Assembly: GCA_905397405.1 (NCBI GenBank) | Contig: CAJPVJ010000008.1 | Location: 1-64,000, forward strand | Origin: Oppiella nova | Lineage: Eukaryota > Arthropoda > Arachnida > Sarcoptiformes > Oppiidae | Direction: 5' to 3' | DNA length: 64,000 nt | Part shown: positions 43,409 through 53,772 of the stretch, in pieces | Position numbering within the stretch: the stretch's first letter is position 1 | Layout: every line of letters begins with the position of its first letter | Made by a program: the position numbers and the translations under genes | The notes under the pieces: generated by a model | The model's input: the letters and a program-made list of their open reading frames with translations, nothing else | Database searches by the model: none | Told to the model about the DNA's origin: nothing

Positions 43409-46099
43409 TTAACCCGTATTACGTAAACCTGCCGCAATACCAGCAATACTGACCATCAGTGCATGATCTACAGGGGTATGTTCCGCCTGACATTCAGCCA
43501 AGTATGCACGACGACGTTTCATCAATTCGGCTTGTAATAAATGCAAGGGTAATAAATACGGCTTACGTACTTTCATGGCTTGATCAAGCACATCATTGGA
43601 ACTTAACAGTTGCGATTCACCTTTCATCGCCAACAGGGTTTGTACTGCATCATGCAAGCGTTGACGTAATTCAGCACCAAGTACTTTTAAGTCTTCATCA
43701 TCGGTAAGATGAGATTCATAATACAGTGCAATATTTGAGTCGGCTTTAGAGAGGACCATTTCCAACATATCAATTAATGTTTGGAAATAAGGCCATTCCG
43801 TTAACATTTCATCCAATACCGCTTTTTGACCTTGATCAATCACTTGGTTGATCGCTGCGCCAGTACCCAGCCAAGCAGGCAGCATTAAACGAATTTGGGT
43901 CCAGGCAAAAACCCAAGGAATGGCACGTAAAGATTCGATCCCACCACTGACTTTACGCTTCGCAGGGCGTGAACCAAGCGGCAACATTTGTAACTCAAGC
44001 TCAGGGGTGACGGTGCGTAAATATTTAACAAAATGAGGGTTTTCACGCACAGTCTGACGATACACCTGAACAGATAAATCCGTCATGCTGTGCATCAAAT
44101 CTCGCCATGCTTGTTTTGGCACAGGGGGTGGTAATAATGTGGCTTCTAAGGTTGCAGCAGCATAAATTTCCAAATTTTGTAAGGCAATTTCTTCTAGACC
44201 AAATTTAAAGCGAATCATTTCACCTTGTTCAGTTACACGGATTGCGCCTGAAATTGAGCCAGGTGGTTGAGAAAATAATGCTTGTTGGGTTGGTGCACCA
44301 CCACGACTGATTGAACCACCACGACCATGAAACAAGGTCAGTTGAACGCCATGTTGTTTGGCAATTGCCGTCAGCTCTTCTTGCGCACGATACTGGGCCC
44401 AGTTTGCGGACATAAAGCCAGCATCTTTGGCAGAATCCGAATAGCCAATCATGACTTCGTGCTTAGCTTGGATATGCTGTTTATACCAGTGCATATTGAA
44501 CAGTGTACTCATGGTACTTGCAGCACCATCCAAGTCTTTCAAGGTTTCAAATAAAGGAACAACGCGTAATGGATGTTCAATTCCCGCTTCTTTTTGCAGT
44601 AACAATACCGCCAAAACATCACTTGGATATTCCGCCATTGAAATGATATAAGCACCTAAGCTTTCTTTGGGTTGTTCAGCCAAAGTACGCATGGTTGCAA
44701 AGACTTCTTGAACATCAGGGTTTTCAATCAGACTACCTGAAGGCTCATTTAAATGTTTAGGCAATAACGGGCGTTTGCTTTGTAATTCTTGCAATAAGAA
44801 ATTTTGACGCGCTTGTTCTGTCCATGTCTCAAAATTACCCAAACCGAGATATTCGGTAATTGCTGAGATAGCTTGGCGATGACGACCAGACTCTTGGCGA
44901 ATATCCAGTTTAAGCAATTCAATACCGAAACAATTTACTCGATAGATAAAGTCGAGCAATTTACCATTGGCAATCTCAGGTAAATTACATGCCATCAGTG
45001 AACGATAGCAAAGTAATAACGGTTGTAATAATTCATCTTTATGGCGAATGATTAAACTGCGATCGACATCTGAATGCTGACAACGTAATTTATCTGCCAA
45101 CCATTGGCGGGTTGCTTTGAGGCGTTCACGGGTCGCGCGCAAATATTCACGGTAAGGTTCAGGATGGCTATAACCCAAAGCTTGAAGTAGCTCATTGGAA
45201 TAGGCTTCAATCGAGAGTTCCCAACGAAGATCTTCAATATCACGCACATAAAGGTCAGCCGCTTTCCAGCGTGACAACCACAAAACTTCTTGAGTAATGT
45301 TATGGGTGACGTTCGGGTTACCATCACGGTCACCCCCCATCCAAGATGCAAAACGAATTGGAGAAATATCCAAAGGCAAAACCTTTGCACAATTGTCCTG
45401 AACGAGGTCATCCAATTCACGGATGAATTTTGGAACCGCATTCCACAAAGTCTGTTCAATCGTGGTAAAGCCCCATTTTGCTTCATCTATCGGGGTTGGG
45501 CGATGCTGACGGATTTCGTCAGTTTGCCATGCAGAACAGATCAGTTGTTTTAAATCGGTTAACACATCTGCACGTTGCTTAGGTGTCAGTTTTTGCTGAT
45601 CAAAAGTAGACAGGCAATGATTAATGCCATCATATTTTTGGATTAAAGTACGACGACTGACTTCGGTTGGATGCGCTGTGAGAACCAATTCAATTTTTAA
45701 TTCACAAATTTGTTTATAGAGCGTTTCTGCTGAAATTTGCTGATCTTTGAATTTGCTAAATAAATGATCCAGCACATTGGGTGATGGTGAGTTTTCATCG
45801 CACTCACTTTGTCGACGACTACGCACAACGTGATATTGTTCAGCAATATTGGCAAAATTTAGAAAGTGTGAAAAGGCGCGGGTGAGTGGCAGAATTTCAT
45901 CATCTTTTAAATTTAAAAATAATTGTTCAAGTTGTTTTTCTGCTTCAATTTGACCATCTCGAGCGCCTTTACCTAAAGCCCGAATTTGTTCAATTTGATT
46001 AAACAAATCTTGTCCTGCATGTTCCTTTAGCGTTTCGCCTAAAAGGTTTCCGAGTAAGCGTACATCTTCACGCAGCGGAGCATCAATTTGTTGAACCAT
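43409..46099 (-). CDS. ppc: Phosphoenolpyruvate carboxylase, 896 aa
   Basis: Ppc adds bicarbonate to phosphoenolpyruvate to make oxaloacetate, refilling the TCA cycle. The catalytic histidine lies in LTAHPTEVSRRT near residue 142. GYSDSAKDAGF (near 553) and the glycine loop FHGRGGSISRGG (near 596) are intact, as is QGEMIRFKF. The protein ends in RNTG, the usual PEPC C-terminus. Length is normal. It is a single gene with a hairpin close behind the stop. Confidence 0.97.
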   Translation of the reverse strand: MVQQIDAPLREDVRLLGNLLGETLKEHAGQDLFNQIEQIRALGKGARDGQIEAEKQLEQLFLNLKDDEILPLTRAFSHFLNFANIAEQYHVVRSRRQSECDENSPSPNVLDHLFSKFKDQQISAETLYKQICELKIELVLTAHPTEVSRRTLIQKYDGINHCLSTFDQQKLTPKQRADVLTDLKQLICSAWQTDEIRQHRPTPIDEAKWGFTTIEQTLWNAVPKFIRELDDLVQDNCAKVLPLDISPIRFASWMGGDRDGNPNVTHNITQEVLWLSRWKAADLYVRDIEDLRWELSIEAYSNELLQALGYSHPEPYREYLRATRERLKATRQWLADKLRCQHSDVDRSLIIRHKDELLQPLLLCYRSLMACNLPEIANGKLLDFIYRVNCFGIELLKLDIRQESGRHRQAISAITEYLGLGNFETWTEQARQNFLLQELQSKRPLLPKHLNEPSGSLIENPDVQEVFATMRTLAEQPKESLGAYIISMAEYPSDVLAVLLLQKEAGIEHPLRVVPLFETLKDLDGAASTMSTLFNMHWYKQHIQAKHEVMIGYSDSAKDAGFMSANWAQYRAQEELTAIAKQHGVQLTLFHGRGGSISRGGAPTQQALFSQPPGSISGAIRVTEQGEMIRFKFGLEEIALQNLEIYAAATLEATLLPPPVPKQAWRDLMHSMTDLSVQVYRQTVRENPHFVKYLRTVTPELELQMLPLGSRPAKRKVSGGIESLRAIPWVFAWTQIRLMLPAWLGTGAAINQVIDQGQKAVLDEMLTEWPYFQTLIDMLEMVLSKADSNIALYYESHLTDDEDLKVLGAELRQRLHDAVQTLLAMKGESQLLSSNDVLDQAMKVRKPYLLPLHLLQAELMKRRRAYLAECQAEHTPVDHALMVSIAGIAAGLRNTG

Positions 46100-46325
46100 T
46101 TGTTACTCTCCAGTTCTTGTTATCTCGAATATAACGTGATTCCACCACAATCCAAGAGACTCCCTACAAAAGTATGTAAATGACTGTGCAAGAAGTCGAC
46201 TTTGGCTTAATTTTAATTTGGATATTTAGCTTTAGTTTTTGCCCTTTTGATATCAACAAGCCTATGCGATATGCATTGAGTATGCCTTAAACAACAATTG
46301 GACATTATTTTGTTTTTAAATAATT

Positions 46326-46946
46326 TCAGTTGGCTTTATATTTCATCATAAATAAATCAATACTTTCGGTGATGATTTGCTGTTTTTCATCTTCCGTAGG
46401 AATCGGGCGAATCCCCAATAAGACCTCGTGGTGTCGAACACCCAATAATAATGACAAAATTAAATTAATTTGTTTTTCAATATCATCCGTTTGAATAAAT
46501 TTAAGCGTGACCGCTTGTTGGAAAAAATCTTGCCAAACTGCACACATTCTTTGATGGGAAGAATTATAAAACTGTAAAGCCAAAGGATTTTTTTCTGCGG
46601 CAAGTTCTAACAATAGATGCTCAAGTTTAATGGCTTCAGGTAAGCTAATGACAGTGAGGGCCAACTCACACGCCTGAAAAAAATGCGCATAAAAATCACT
46701 TTGAAGATTGAGTCGTAATGGTCGAGCATCGATAGAGGCTTCACAGGTTGCTTCAATGGCACAACTAAATAAAGTTTCTTTATCTTGAAAATGGTTATAT
46801 ACCGTCAGCTTTGTGACGCCTGCTTCTTTGGCGATTTGATTCATGCTTGAACCGTGATAACCCAATTTTAGAAATAGCTTTTTGGCGGCTTCCAAAATGT
46901 GTTTCCGTTTTTCTAAGTCCTTTGGACGTCCAGCTGTTATTTGCAC
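46326..46946 (-). CDS. TetR-family repressor, probable regulator of the RND pump, 206 aa
   Basis: The N-terminal helix-turn-helix is clear (ILEAAKKLFLKLGYHGSSMNQIAKEAGVTKLTVYNHF), followed by a helical ligand domain. The likely start is a GTG at 46946 (MQITAGRPKD), with TTGGAAC six bases before it; a TTG at 46958 is the alternative. It diverges from the RND adaptor gene and a 17-base inverted repeat lies between them, so it probably represses the pump and perhaps itself. Confidence 0.88.
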   Translation of the reverse strand: MQITAGRPKDLEKRKHILEAAKKLFLKLGYHGSSMNQIAKEAGVTKLTVYNHFQDKETLFSCAIEATCEASIDARPLRLNLQSDFYAHFFQACELALTVISLPEAIKLEHLLLELAAEKNPLALQFYNSSHQRMCAVWQDFFQQAVTLKFIQTDDIEKQINLILSLLLGVRHHEVLLGIRPIPTEDEKQQIITESIDLFMMKYKAN

Positions 46947-47000
46947 AATAAGTTCCAAAAAAAGAAAAATAGGTCAATTACTCTATACATGATTCACAAT

Positions 47001-47017
47001 TACTGTACCATGCAGTA
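47001..47017. promoter_or_regulatory. Inverted repeat, candidate TetR operator
   Basis: TACTG and CAGTA lie seven bases apart in the 149-base gap between the TetR gene and the RND operon, flanked by AT-rich promoter-like sequence (TATATTAATT). Size and position suit a TetR site. Binding is inferred. Confidence 0.4.
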
Positions 47018-47095
47018 TATTAATTAAAAAATGAGCAAATAAATATACTCATTCTATTTTGCCCGAAAAAATGCATTTGATTAAGAGCCTTGCCT

Positions 47096-48196
47096 ATGCG
47101 TAGTTTAAATTTAATGATCACGAGCCTATTGGTATTGTGTAGTGTAACAATAGTGGGGTGTAGCAAACCAGCACCTGAAGCGGAACAAATTCCCTTGGTG
47201 ATGGTGACCCAACCTGCAACATCACATGAAGACCAAAAAAGTTATGCGGGGGATGTTCAAGCTCGACAGCAAACAGCATTGGCATTCCGTGTCGGGGGAC
47301 AAATTACAGAACGCTATGTCGATGTTGGGGCTCGTGTCAAAGTTGGGCAAGTCTTAGCAAAACTTGATGTGAAAGATGCCCAATTACAATTGAACTCAGC
47401 CAAAGCACAACTCGAAAGTGCACAATCTGCAGCTAAGGCTGCAGCAGATGAATTTAAACGCTTTCAGCAGCTCTTACCGATCAATGCTGTGAGTCGTTCA
47501 CAGTATGATTCAGTGAAAAATCAATATGATGCTGCTCAGGCAAGTTTAAAACAAGCCCAATCCAATTATGATGTGAGCGCCAATCAAACGGGTTATAACC
47601 AATTGATTGCCAATAAAAATGGGGTGATTACCCAACGTAATATTGAAACTGGGCAAGTGATTTCAGCAGGGCAAGCGGCATATCAACTAGCGATTGATGG
47701 TGATCGTGAAGTGGTGATTGGGGTACCTGAACAAGCCATTGCAGAGATTAAAGTCGGACAAAATGCATGGGTGACTTTATGGTCTAAACCTCAAGATCGA
47801 TTTGCTGCCTATGTTCGAGAGATTTCTCCAGCAGCCGATCAATCACGTACATTTATGGTTAAAGTGGCTTTAAAAGAAGGGCAGTCCGCAATTCAACTTG
47901 GGCAAAGTGCGCGGGTATTCTTTAATCAAAATATTCAAAATGTATTGAGTGTGCCTTTATCTAGCGTCTCAGCAAATAACAATCAAGCCTATATCTGGGT
48001 GGTGAATCCAGACCAAACGATTCGTAAAGTTTCAGTGACTTTGGGCAGCTATGGTCGTGACAGCGTTACTGTCGTGAAAGGCTTAAATCCTGGACAATGG
48101 GTGGTTGTAGGAGGGGTACATTTACTTCGTGAAAAGCAAAAAATAAAACCGGTAGACCGTGAAAATCGTGCTGTAACTGTTCAAAAAGGAGCATGA
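47096..48196 (+). CDS. RND efflux pump periplasmic adaptor lipoprotein, 366 aa
   Basis: A lipoprotein signal with lipobox TIVGC is followed by the adaptor fold: lipoyl half-motif (ALAFRVGGQITERYVDVGARV), a coiled-coil hairpin rich in A, Q and K (about residues 95-160), the second lipoyl half and a beta-barrel domain. It links the inner-membrane pump to an outer-membrane channel. The ATG at 47096 has AAGAG upstream; a TTG six bases earlier is rejected. It overlaps the permease frame and no outer-membrane channel gene follows, so a shared TolC-type channel is likely. Confidence 0.93.
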   Translation: MRSLNLMITSLLVLCSVTIVGCSKPAPEAEQIPLVMVTQPATSHEDQKSYAGDVQARQQTALAFRVGGQITERYVDVGARVKVGQVLAKLDVKDAQLQLNSAKAQLESAQSAAKAAADEFKRFQQLLPINAVSRSQYDSVKNQYDAAQASLKQAQSNYDVSANQTGYNQLIANKNGVITQRNIETGQVISAGQAAYQLAIDGDREVVIGVPEQAIAEIKVGQNAWVTLWSKPQDRFAAYVREISPAADQSRTFMVKVALKEGQSAIQLGQSARVFFNQNIQNVLSVPLSSVSANNNQAYIWVVNPDQTIRKVSVTLGSYGRDSVTVVKGLNPGQWVVVGGVHLLREKQKIKPVDRENRAVTVQKGA

Positions 48197-48198
48197 TC

Positions 48199-51100
48199 AT
48201 GAGTCCATTTAATTCCTTTAACTTGTCAGAATGGGCACTCAAAAATAAAGGATTAGTACTTTATTTTATGATCCTATTGGGTATTGTCGGGCTATTTTCC
48301 TATTCAAAACTCTCTCAGAGTGAAGATCCACCCTTTACTTTTAAAGTCATGGTGGTACAAACCTATTGGCCTGGTGCAACAGCTCAAGAGGTTTCTTTAC
48401 AAGTTACCGATAAAATTGAAAAAGAACTGATGAGCACAGGGCTCTATGACAAGATTATGGCTTACTCGCGTCCGGGTGAGTCTATGGTCATGTTTATGGC
48501 AAAAGACTCATTAAAATCTAACCAAATTCCAGATGTTTGGTATCAAGTGCGTAAAAAAGTAGGCGATATCAAAACACAATTACCTTCTGGTGTTCAGGGG
48601 CCGTTCTTTAATGATGAGTTTGGGGATACCTTTGGGAATATCTATGTCTTAACAGGCAAAGATTTTGATTATGCAACGTTAAAAGAATATGCAGACCGTT
48701 TACAGCTTCGCTTACAACGGGTAAAAGATGTCAGTAAAGTCAATCTGGTGGGCTTACAAGATCAAAAAATCTGGATTGAGCTTTCCAACACCAAAGCCGT
48801 ACAAATGGGCGTACCAGTTACTGCAATCCAAGAGGCTTTGGCAAAGCAAAACAGTGTGACCAGTGCTGGCTTTTTTGAAACAGGCACTGACCGTATTCAA
48901 GTGCGAGTCAGTGGTGCTTTAAAAAGTGTCGATGATTTGAAAAAAATGCCCTTGTTGGTGGGAAATAGAACCATTCAACTGGGTGATGTTGCTGACGTTT
49001 ATCGTGGATTTAGTGAGCCAGCACAACCTCGCATGCGTTTTATGGGCGAGAATGGAATTGGTTTAGCGGTTTCTATGCGTAAAGGTGGTGACATCATCGC
49101 ATTGGGCAAAAACCTAGAAACGGAATTTAAGACCTTACAAAAATCACTGCCTTTAGGTATGGAACTGAAAAAAGTTTCAGATCAACCAGTGGCTGTTCAA
49201 CGCAGTATTCATGAATTTGTCAAAGTTCTTGCAGAAGCAGTCATTATCGTTTTATTAGTGAGCTTTTTTTCGCTTGGTTTTCGTACAGGCTTGGTGGTGG
49301 CATTTTCGATTCCACTGGTGCTTGCGATGACTTTTGCAGGTATGAATTTATTTGATGTTGGCTTACATAAGATTTCTCTAGGAGCCTTGATTCTGGCCTT
49401 AGGGTTATTGGTTGATGATGCCATCATTGCCGTCGAAATGATGACCATCAAAATGGAACAGGGCTATAGCCGGATGAAGGCAGCTGGTTTTGCATGGACC
49501 AGTACCGCATTTCCAATGCTGACCGGAACATTAATTACCGCAGCAGGTTTTTTACCTATTGCTACAGCCGCATCAAGCACAGGGGAATATACCCGTTCAA
49601 TTTTCCAAGTGGTGACCATTGCCTTAATTGTCTCATGGATTGCTGCTGTGGTTTTTGTTCCTTATCTAGGGGATAAGTTACTTCCAGATTTTAACAAAGT
49701 GCCACAAAAAGCACCGTGGTATCAGCGTCTTCTTGCAAGATTACGTAAGCAACCAGAACCTCAGCCCGTGATTCATCATACTGGTGAGCATTTTGATCCA
49801 TATCAATCTAAATTTTATCAAAGCTTTAGAAAGTTGGTGAATTGGTGCGTGACCTATAGAAAAACCGTCATTTCAATTACGGTTGGGGTTTTTGTCCTGT
49901 CTGTGGTGATGTTTAAGTTTGTACCCCAACAATTTTTCCCGTCTTCAAACCGTGCTGAAATTTTGGTTGATTTAAAATTGGAGGAAGGCGCATCACTGAC
50001 TGCAACTGAAGAGGCCGTGAAGAAAGTCGAGGCATTTTTATCCAAGCAAAAGGGTATTGATAATTATGTTGCTTATGTAGGAACAGGTACACCACGTTTC
50101 TATCTGCCTTTAGATCAACAGATGCCACAAGCCAGTTTTGCACAATTTGTGGTTTTAGCATCGTCACTGGATGATCGTGATGAAATTCGTAAATCCTTAG
50201 ATACGCAAATTCGCCAATTATTGCCACAGGTGCGTATTCGTGTCTCTTTATTAGAAAATGGTCCTCCTGTTGGCTATCCATTGCAATTTCGTGTATCGGG
50301 TGAAGACATTGCAATTGTTCGTCAGGAGGCGCAAAAAGTTGCTCAACTGGTGGGTGAAAATCCAAATACCGCAAATGTTCATTTGGACTGGGGTGAGCAA
50401 AGTAAAATCATTTCGTTGGTGATTGATCAAGATCGTGCCCGTCAAATGGGTGTAACCTCAGAAGATTTGGCGAATTTTTTAAACAGTTCGATATCGGGTG
50501 CAATTATCAATCAATATCGTGAAAAACGTGAGCTGATTGATGTTCGTATCCGCGGTGATCAGGCTGAGCGTGTCAATGTTGAAGCATTATCTAGTCTTGC
50601 TGTTCCAACAAGTAAAGGTACCACCGTACCTTTGGCGCAGATCGCTACGCTTCAATATAAATTTGAAGATGGTTTAATTTGGCACCGCAATCGATTACCG
50701 ACCATTACTGTACGTGCAGATATTCGGACCAAGTTACAGCCTGCAACGGTTGTCAATGAGCTGGCTGAAAAAATGGATCAGCTCCGTACAACCTTACCAA
50801 GTGGTTATTTGCTAGAAGTTGGTGGCGCGGTAGAGGAGTCCGCAAAAGGGCAAACCTCTGTGAATGCAGGGATGCCATTATTCCTTGCGGTGGTATTTAC
50901 TTTGCTGATGCTGCAGTTAAAGAGTATTTCTCGCTCATTCATTGTATTTTTGACAGCGCCGTTAGGTTTAATTGGGGTGGTCTTATTTCTACTCTTATTC
51001 AATAAGCCTTTTGGTTTTGTGGCGATGCTGGGTACCATTGCATTATCTGGAATGATTATGCGTAACTCACTGATTCTGATTGATCAGATCGAACAAGATA

Positions 51101-51345
51101 TTCGATCAGGGCAGAATCAATGGGATGCGATTTTGGATGCTACAGTTCGTCGATTCCGTCCAATTATTCTCACCGCCTTGGCAGCAGTATTGGCCATGAT
51201 TCCGCTTTCTCGGAGTATTTTCTTTGGACCAATGGCAGTGGCCATTATGGGTGGCTTAATTATTGCGACACTTTTAACGTTATTTTTCTTACCAGCGTTG
51301 TATGCGACTTGGTTTAAGATTAAAAAAACTACAGAAAATACATAA
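48199..51345 (+). CDS. RND efflux pump inner-membrane permease, 1048 aa
   Basis: This proton-driven exporter of the AcrB type has 12 helices and two large periplasmic loops. Characteristic segments include LALGLLVDDAIIAVEMM with the proton-relay acidic pair, FMAKDSLKSNQ in the first porter domain, and LSGMIMRNSLILIDQIE in the second half. GGAG lies seven bases before the ATG at 48199 but only two before an ATG at 48193, so I chose the later start (MSPFNSFN). It begins two bases after the adaptor stop. The sequence belongs to the shorter, less studied RND branch; its substrates are unknown. Confidence 0.94.
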   Translation: MSPFNSFNLSEWALKNKGLVLYFMILLGIVGLFSYSKLSQSEDPPFTFKVMVVQTYWPGATAQEVSLQVTDKIEKELMSTGLYDKIMAYSRPGESMVMFMAKDSLKSNQIPDVWYQVRKKVGDIKTQLPSGVQGPFFNDEFGDTFGNIYVLTGKDFDYATLKEYADRLQLRLQRVKDVSKVNLVGLQDQKIWIELSNTKAVQMGVPVTAIQEALAKQNSVTSAGFFETGTDRIQVRVSGALKSVDDLKKMPLLVGNRTIQLGDVADVYRGFSEPAQPRMRFMGENGIGLAVSMRKGGDIIALGKNLETEFKTLQKSLPLGMELKKVSDQPVAVQRSIHEFVKVLAEAVIIVLLVSFFSLGFRTGLVVAFSIPLVLAMTFAGMNLFDVGLHKISLGALILALGLLVDDAIIAVEMMTIKMEQGYSRMKAAGFAWTSTAFPMLTGTLITAAGFLPIATAASSTGEYTRSIFQVVTIALIVSWIAAVVFVPYLGDKLLPDFNKVPQKAPWYQRLLARLRKQPEPQPVIHHTGEHFDPYQSKFYQSFRKLVNWCVTYRKTVISITVGVFVLSVVMFKFVPQQFFPSSNRAEILVDLKLEEGASLTATEEAVKKVEAFLSKQKGIDNYVAYVGTGTPRFYLPLDQQMPQASFAQFVVLASSLDDRDEIRKSLDTQIRQLLPQVRIRVSLLENGPPVGYPLQFRVSGEDIAIVRQEAQKVAQLVGENPNTANVHLDWGEQSKIISLVIDQDRARQMGVTSEDLANFLNSSISGAIINQYREKRELIDVRIRGDQAERVNVEALSSLAVPTSKGTTVPLAQIATLQYKFEDGLIWHRNRLPTITVRADIRTKLQPATVVNELAEKMDQLRTTLPSGYLLEVGGAVEESAKGQTSVNAGMPLFLAVVFTLLMLQLKSISRSFIVFLTAPLGLIGVVLFLLLFNKPFGFVAMLGTIALSGMIMRNSLILIDQIEQDIRSGQNQWDAILDATVRRFRPIILTALAAVLAMIPLSRSIFFGPMAVAIMGGLIIATLLTLFFLPALYATWFKIKKTTENT

Positions 51346-51481
51346 ATTGTTGAGAATATTAGGTGCGAAAAATTGAAAACTTCAATATAGTAGCACTTAA
51401 TCTTTAACAGAAAATAACATAGGAAATTTTATTGCATAATAAGTAAATCGGTATGCAATAAATTTGAGGTCAAAAACACCC

Positions 51482-51859
51482 ATGGGGCAAACAAATCCAG
51501 AACAGCATCGTAAATTTATTACGAGCTCTTATTTGTTTATGTTTCTTGCATTGTTTACGGTGATTACAGCCGTGTTGGCGTATTGGTTAGCACGTAAAGT
51601 AGCAGTGGCAGATAATGCAGAGGTATGGATACATGCGCAAGCGTTGTGGATTATGCGCAATGCTCTCATTTTTTTGATTTTGGCAGCCTTTGCTGCGCTA
51701 TGGTTTATTCCGTTAATCTTTTTCTATTGGGACAGTTTCATTTGGGTAAAAGCGTGCACTGTGGCTGGTGTGGTATTTAGTGCCATTGCGTGGTTATATT
51801 TACTCAATACATGGCTCAAAGGTTTTACTAAATATTTACAGAAAAAAGCTGTTTTTTAA
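51482..51859 (+). CDS. Small membrane protein, 125 aa
   Basis: Three hydrophobic helices are visible: SSYLFMFLALFTVITAVLAY, MRNALIFLILAAFAALWF and a third around VAGVVFSAIAWLYLL. A charged N-terminus and a basic end (KGFTKYLQKKAVF) surround them. I recognise no family. The ATG at 51482 is preferred over a TTG 18 bases upstream. GAGG lies rather far (13 bases) before it. The gene sits between the RND operon and dnaJ, on the same strand as both. Confidence 0.7.
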   Translation: MGQTNPEQHRKFITSSYLFMFLALFTVITAVLAYWLARKVAVADNAEVWIHAQALWIMRNALIFLILAAFAALWFIPLIFFYWDSFIWVKACTVAGVVFSAIAWLYLLNTWLKGFTKYLQKKAVF

Positions 51860-51951
51860 AAAAAACCACATTTCACGCTTGTAAAAAATAACATCGCCCC
51901 CAATTTACTCTGCATAGAAGTATTATCAAATTTTGTGGAGCATCGCCAATC

Positions 51952-53064
51952 ATGGCTAAACGTGATTATTATGAGGTTTTAGGTGTTGCTAAAACCGCTA
52001 GTGATGATGAAATTAAAAAAGCCTACCGTAAGTTGGCGATGAAGTATCATCCAGATCGTAATCCTGACAACTCAGAAGCTGAAGAAAAGTTTAAAGAATG
52101 TGCGGAAGCATATGAAATTCTTTCTGACGGTGAAAAACGTAGCATGTACGACCGTATGGGCCATAACGCCTTTGAAGGTGGTATGGGCGGCGGTGGCTTT
52201 GGTGGTGGTTTCAGCGCCGAAGACATTTTCAGTCAGTTTGGTGACATCTTTGGTGGCGCTTTTGGCGGAGGTGGCCGTGGTCAGCAACGTGCGCGTCGTG
52301 GTTCCGACCTGCGTTATGTCATGGAATTAACACTCGAAGAAGCGGTGAGAGGCGTTAAGAAAACCATTACCTTTACTGCACCAGCACCTTGTGATGTGTG
52401 TGATGGTAAAGGTTCAAAAAATCCAAATGATGTAGAAACCTGTAAGACTTGCCATGGTGCAGGTCAAGTGCGTATGCAACAGGGCTTCTTCTCTGTTCAG
52501 CAGACATGTAGTACCTGTCGTGGACAAGGTAAAATTATTAAAAATCCATGCAGCAAATGTCATGGTTCAGGTGTATCAGATCGTCAGCAAACTCTTGAAG
52601 TTACTATTCCTGCAGGTGTTGATAATGGTGATCGCGTTCGCTTAACGGGTAAAGGTGAAGCGATTCGTGATGGTCAATCTGGTGATTTATACGTTGAAGT
52701 CGTAGTACGTGAGCACGATATCTTCCAACGTGATGGTGCAGACTTATATATGGATGTACCTGTTAGTATCGCAGATGCTGCTTTAGGTAAAGAACTTGAA
52801 ATTCCAACATTGGATGGCCGAGTCAGTTTGAAAGTGCCTGAAGGTACACAAACCGGTAAAATGTTCCGACTACGTGGTAAAGGGGTAAAACCTGTACGTA
52901 GCAGTATGCAAGGTGACTTACTTTGCCGTATTGTGGTGGAAACACCTGTACATTTGACCAGCCGTCAACGTGAGCTATTGAAAGAACTTCAAGCCACGAT
53001 GGAAAGTGATGACAATAAATCGTCACCGAAGAAAAAATCTTTCTTCGATCGTTTATTTGACTAA
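51952..53064 (+). CDS. dnaJ: Chaperone DnaJ (Hsp40), 370 aa
   Basis: DnaJ delivers unfolded proteins to DnaK and stimulates its ATPase. The J domain has HPD at residues 33-35. A Gly/Phe-rich linker follows at about 75-115. The zinc-binding region carries four CxxCxGxG motifs ([32 protein letters not shown]). The C-terminal substrate domain ends in FFDRLFD. dnaK is not in the window. A strong terminator follows. Confidence 0.98.
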   Translation: MAKRDYYEVLGVAKTASDDEIKKAYRKLAMKYHPDRNPDNSEAEEKFKECAEAYEILSDGEKRSMYDRMGHNAFEGGMGGGGFGGGFSAEDIFSQFGDIFGGAFGGGGRGQQRARRGSDLRYVMELTLEEAVRGVKKTITFTAPAPCDVCDGKGSKNPNDVETCKTCHGAGQVRMQQGFFSVQQTCSTCRGQGKIIKNPCSKCHGSGVSDRQQTLEVTIPAGVDNGDRVRLTGKGEAIRDGQSGDLYVEVVVREHDIFQRDGADLYMDVPVSIADAALGKELEIPTLDGRVSLKVPEGTQTGKMFRLRGKGVKPVRSSMQGDLLCRIVVETPVHLTSRQRELLKELQATMESDDNKSSPKKKSFFDRLFD

Positions 53065-53110
53065 TTGAGTTTAGATCTTTTCATTTAGCAAGCTAAACAT
53101 TGAATATGTA

Positions 53111-53143
53111 AAAACGGAGCAACAGATCTTGTTGCTCCGTTTT
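53111..53143. terminator. Terminator after dnaJ
   Basis: AAAACGGAGCAAC pairs with GTTGCTCCGTTTT around AGATCTT and is followed by a run of T. The A and T tracts allow use from either side, so it may also serve the small gene ending at 53146. Confidence 0.93.
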
Positions 53144-53145
53144 TT

Positions 53146-53361
53146 TTATTTTGATGCTTGATTCGATGGTGATAAATCAAATTCGTTGTCATCCGGGGCA
53201 GCATCTATTGAATTATCATCTTGGGGGAGTATCACCGCGGGATGTGTTGCTGGTGTCGATGATTCTGATGATGGAGCGGTAGGCGGTGTGGTGTCTTCGG
53301 CCCAAACTAGTGAAACAGTTGTTGTCATCATCAATCCTAAAATGATTTTTTTGAGTTGCAT
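53146..53361 (-). CDS. Small exported acidic protein, 71 aa
   Basis: A signal peptide (MQLKKIILGLMMTTTVSLVWA) leads to a short Pro/Ser/Thr-rich, acidic mature part with no cysteine and no predicted fold. AAGGAAATAGC before the ATG is a good ribosome-binding site. Its leader, ending VWAE, closely resembles that of the gene at 53773-53964, so the two are probably paralogues. Function is unknown. Confidence 0.7.
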   Translation of the reverse strand: MQLKKIILGLMMTTTVSLVWAEDTTPPTAPSSESSTPATHPAVILPQDDNSIDAAPDDNEFDLSPSNQASK

Positions 53362-53772
53362 GCTATTTCCTTTGATATATGCTTTTTATGATTGCGTCCA
53401 AGCGCTTTTAGTGTAGCGTATTTTGCTACTACATCGTTATTTTGCAAAACGATGTTTGTCATTATTTAGAAAGACTAGATTTGGTATTTTGTGCCTAGTA
53501 TCAGTTAAAAAAACGCAAAATCGCAAACATAGACGAATTATTAACAGACCTTACAGATCTGAAAAATTTAAATTTTGTTTTTTAGTTATTTTTAGCTGTA
53601 ATTTAATACACATTTCAAGCAGTTTTTAGATAATTTAAAAATAATATAAGTGTTGATGTTTGGCTGTAGTGCCTAATTTTTATGATGATAATTACAATTG
53701 AATTGAGTTATTTTTAAAATGAGAGGTTGAAGGTATTGGAGATACCCTCAACCGCTGAAAAATAGGTACTTA
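53362..53772. other. AT-rich region between two small exported-protein genes
   Basis: I see no gene. It includes two short hairpins just upstream of the 53146-53361 gene (GTAGC...GCTAC near 53413 and CATCGTT...AACGATG near 53432), which may lie in its leader, and the terminator at 53725-53753. Confidence 0.5.
53725..53753 (-). terminator. Hairpin after the 63-residue exported protein gene
   Basis: GGTTGAAGGTAT and ATACCCTCAACC pair with one mismatch around TGGAG, 20 bases past the stop of the minus-strand gene. The T-run is weak. Confidence 0.65.

Noticed and set aside
53423-53629. Open frame of 68 codons between the two small exported proteins
   Set aside because: Basic, Phe/Cys-rich translation of AT-rich DNA, no ribosome-binding site, no match to any pattern.
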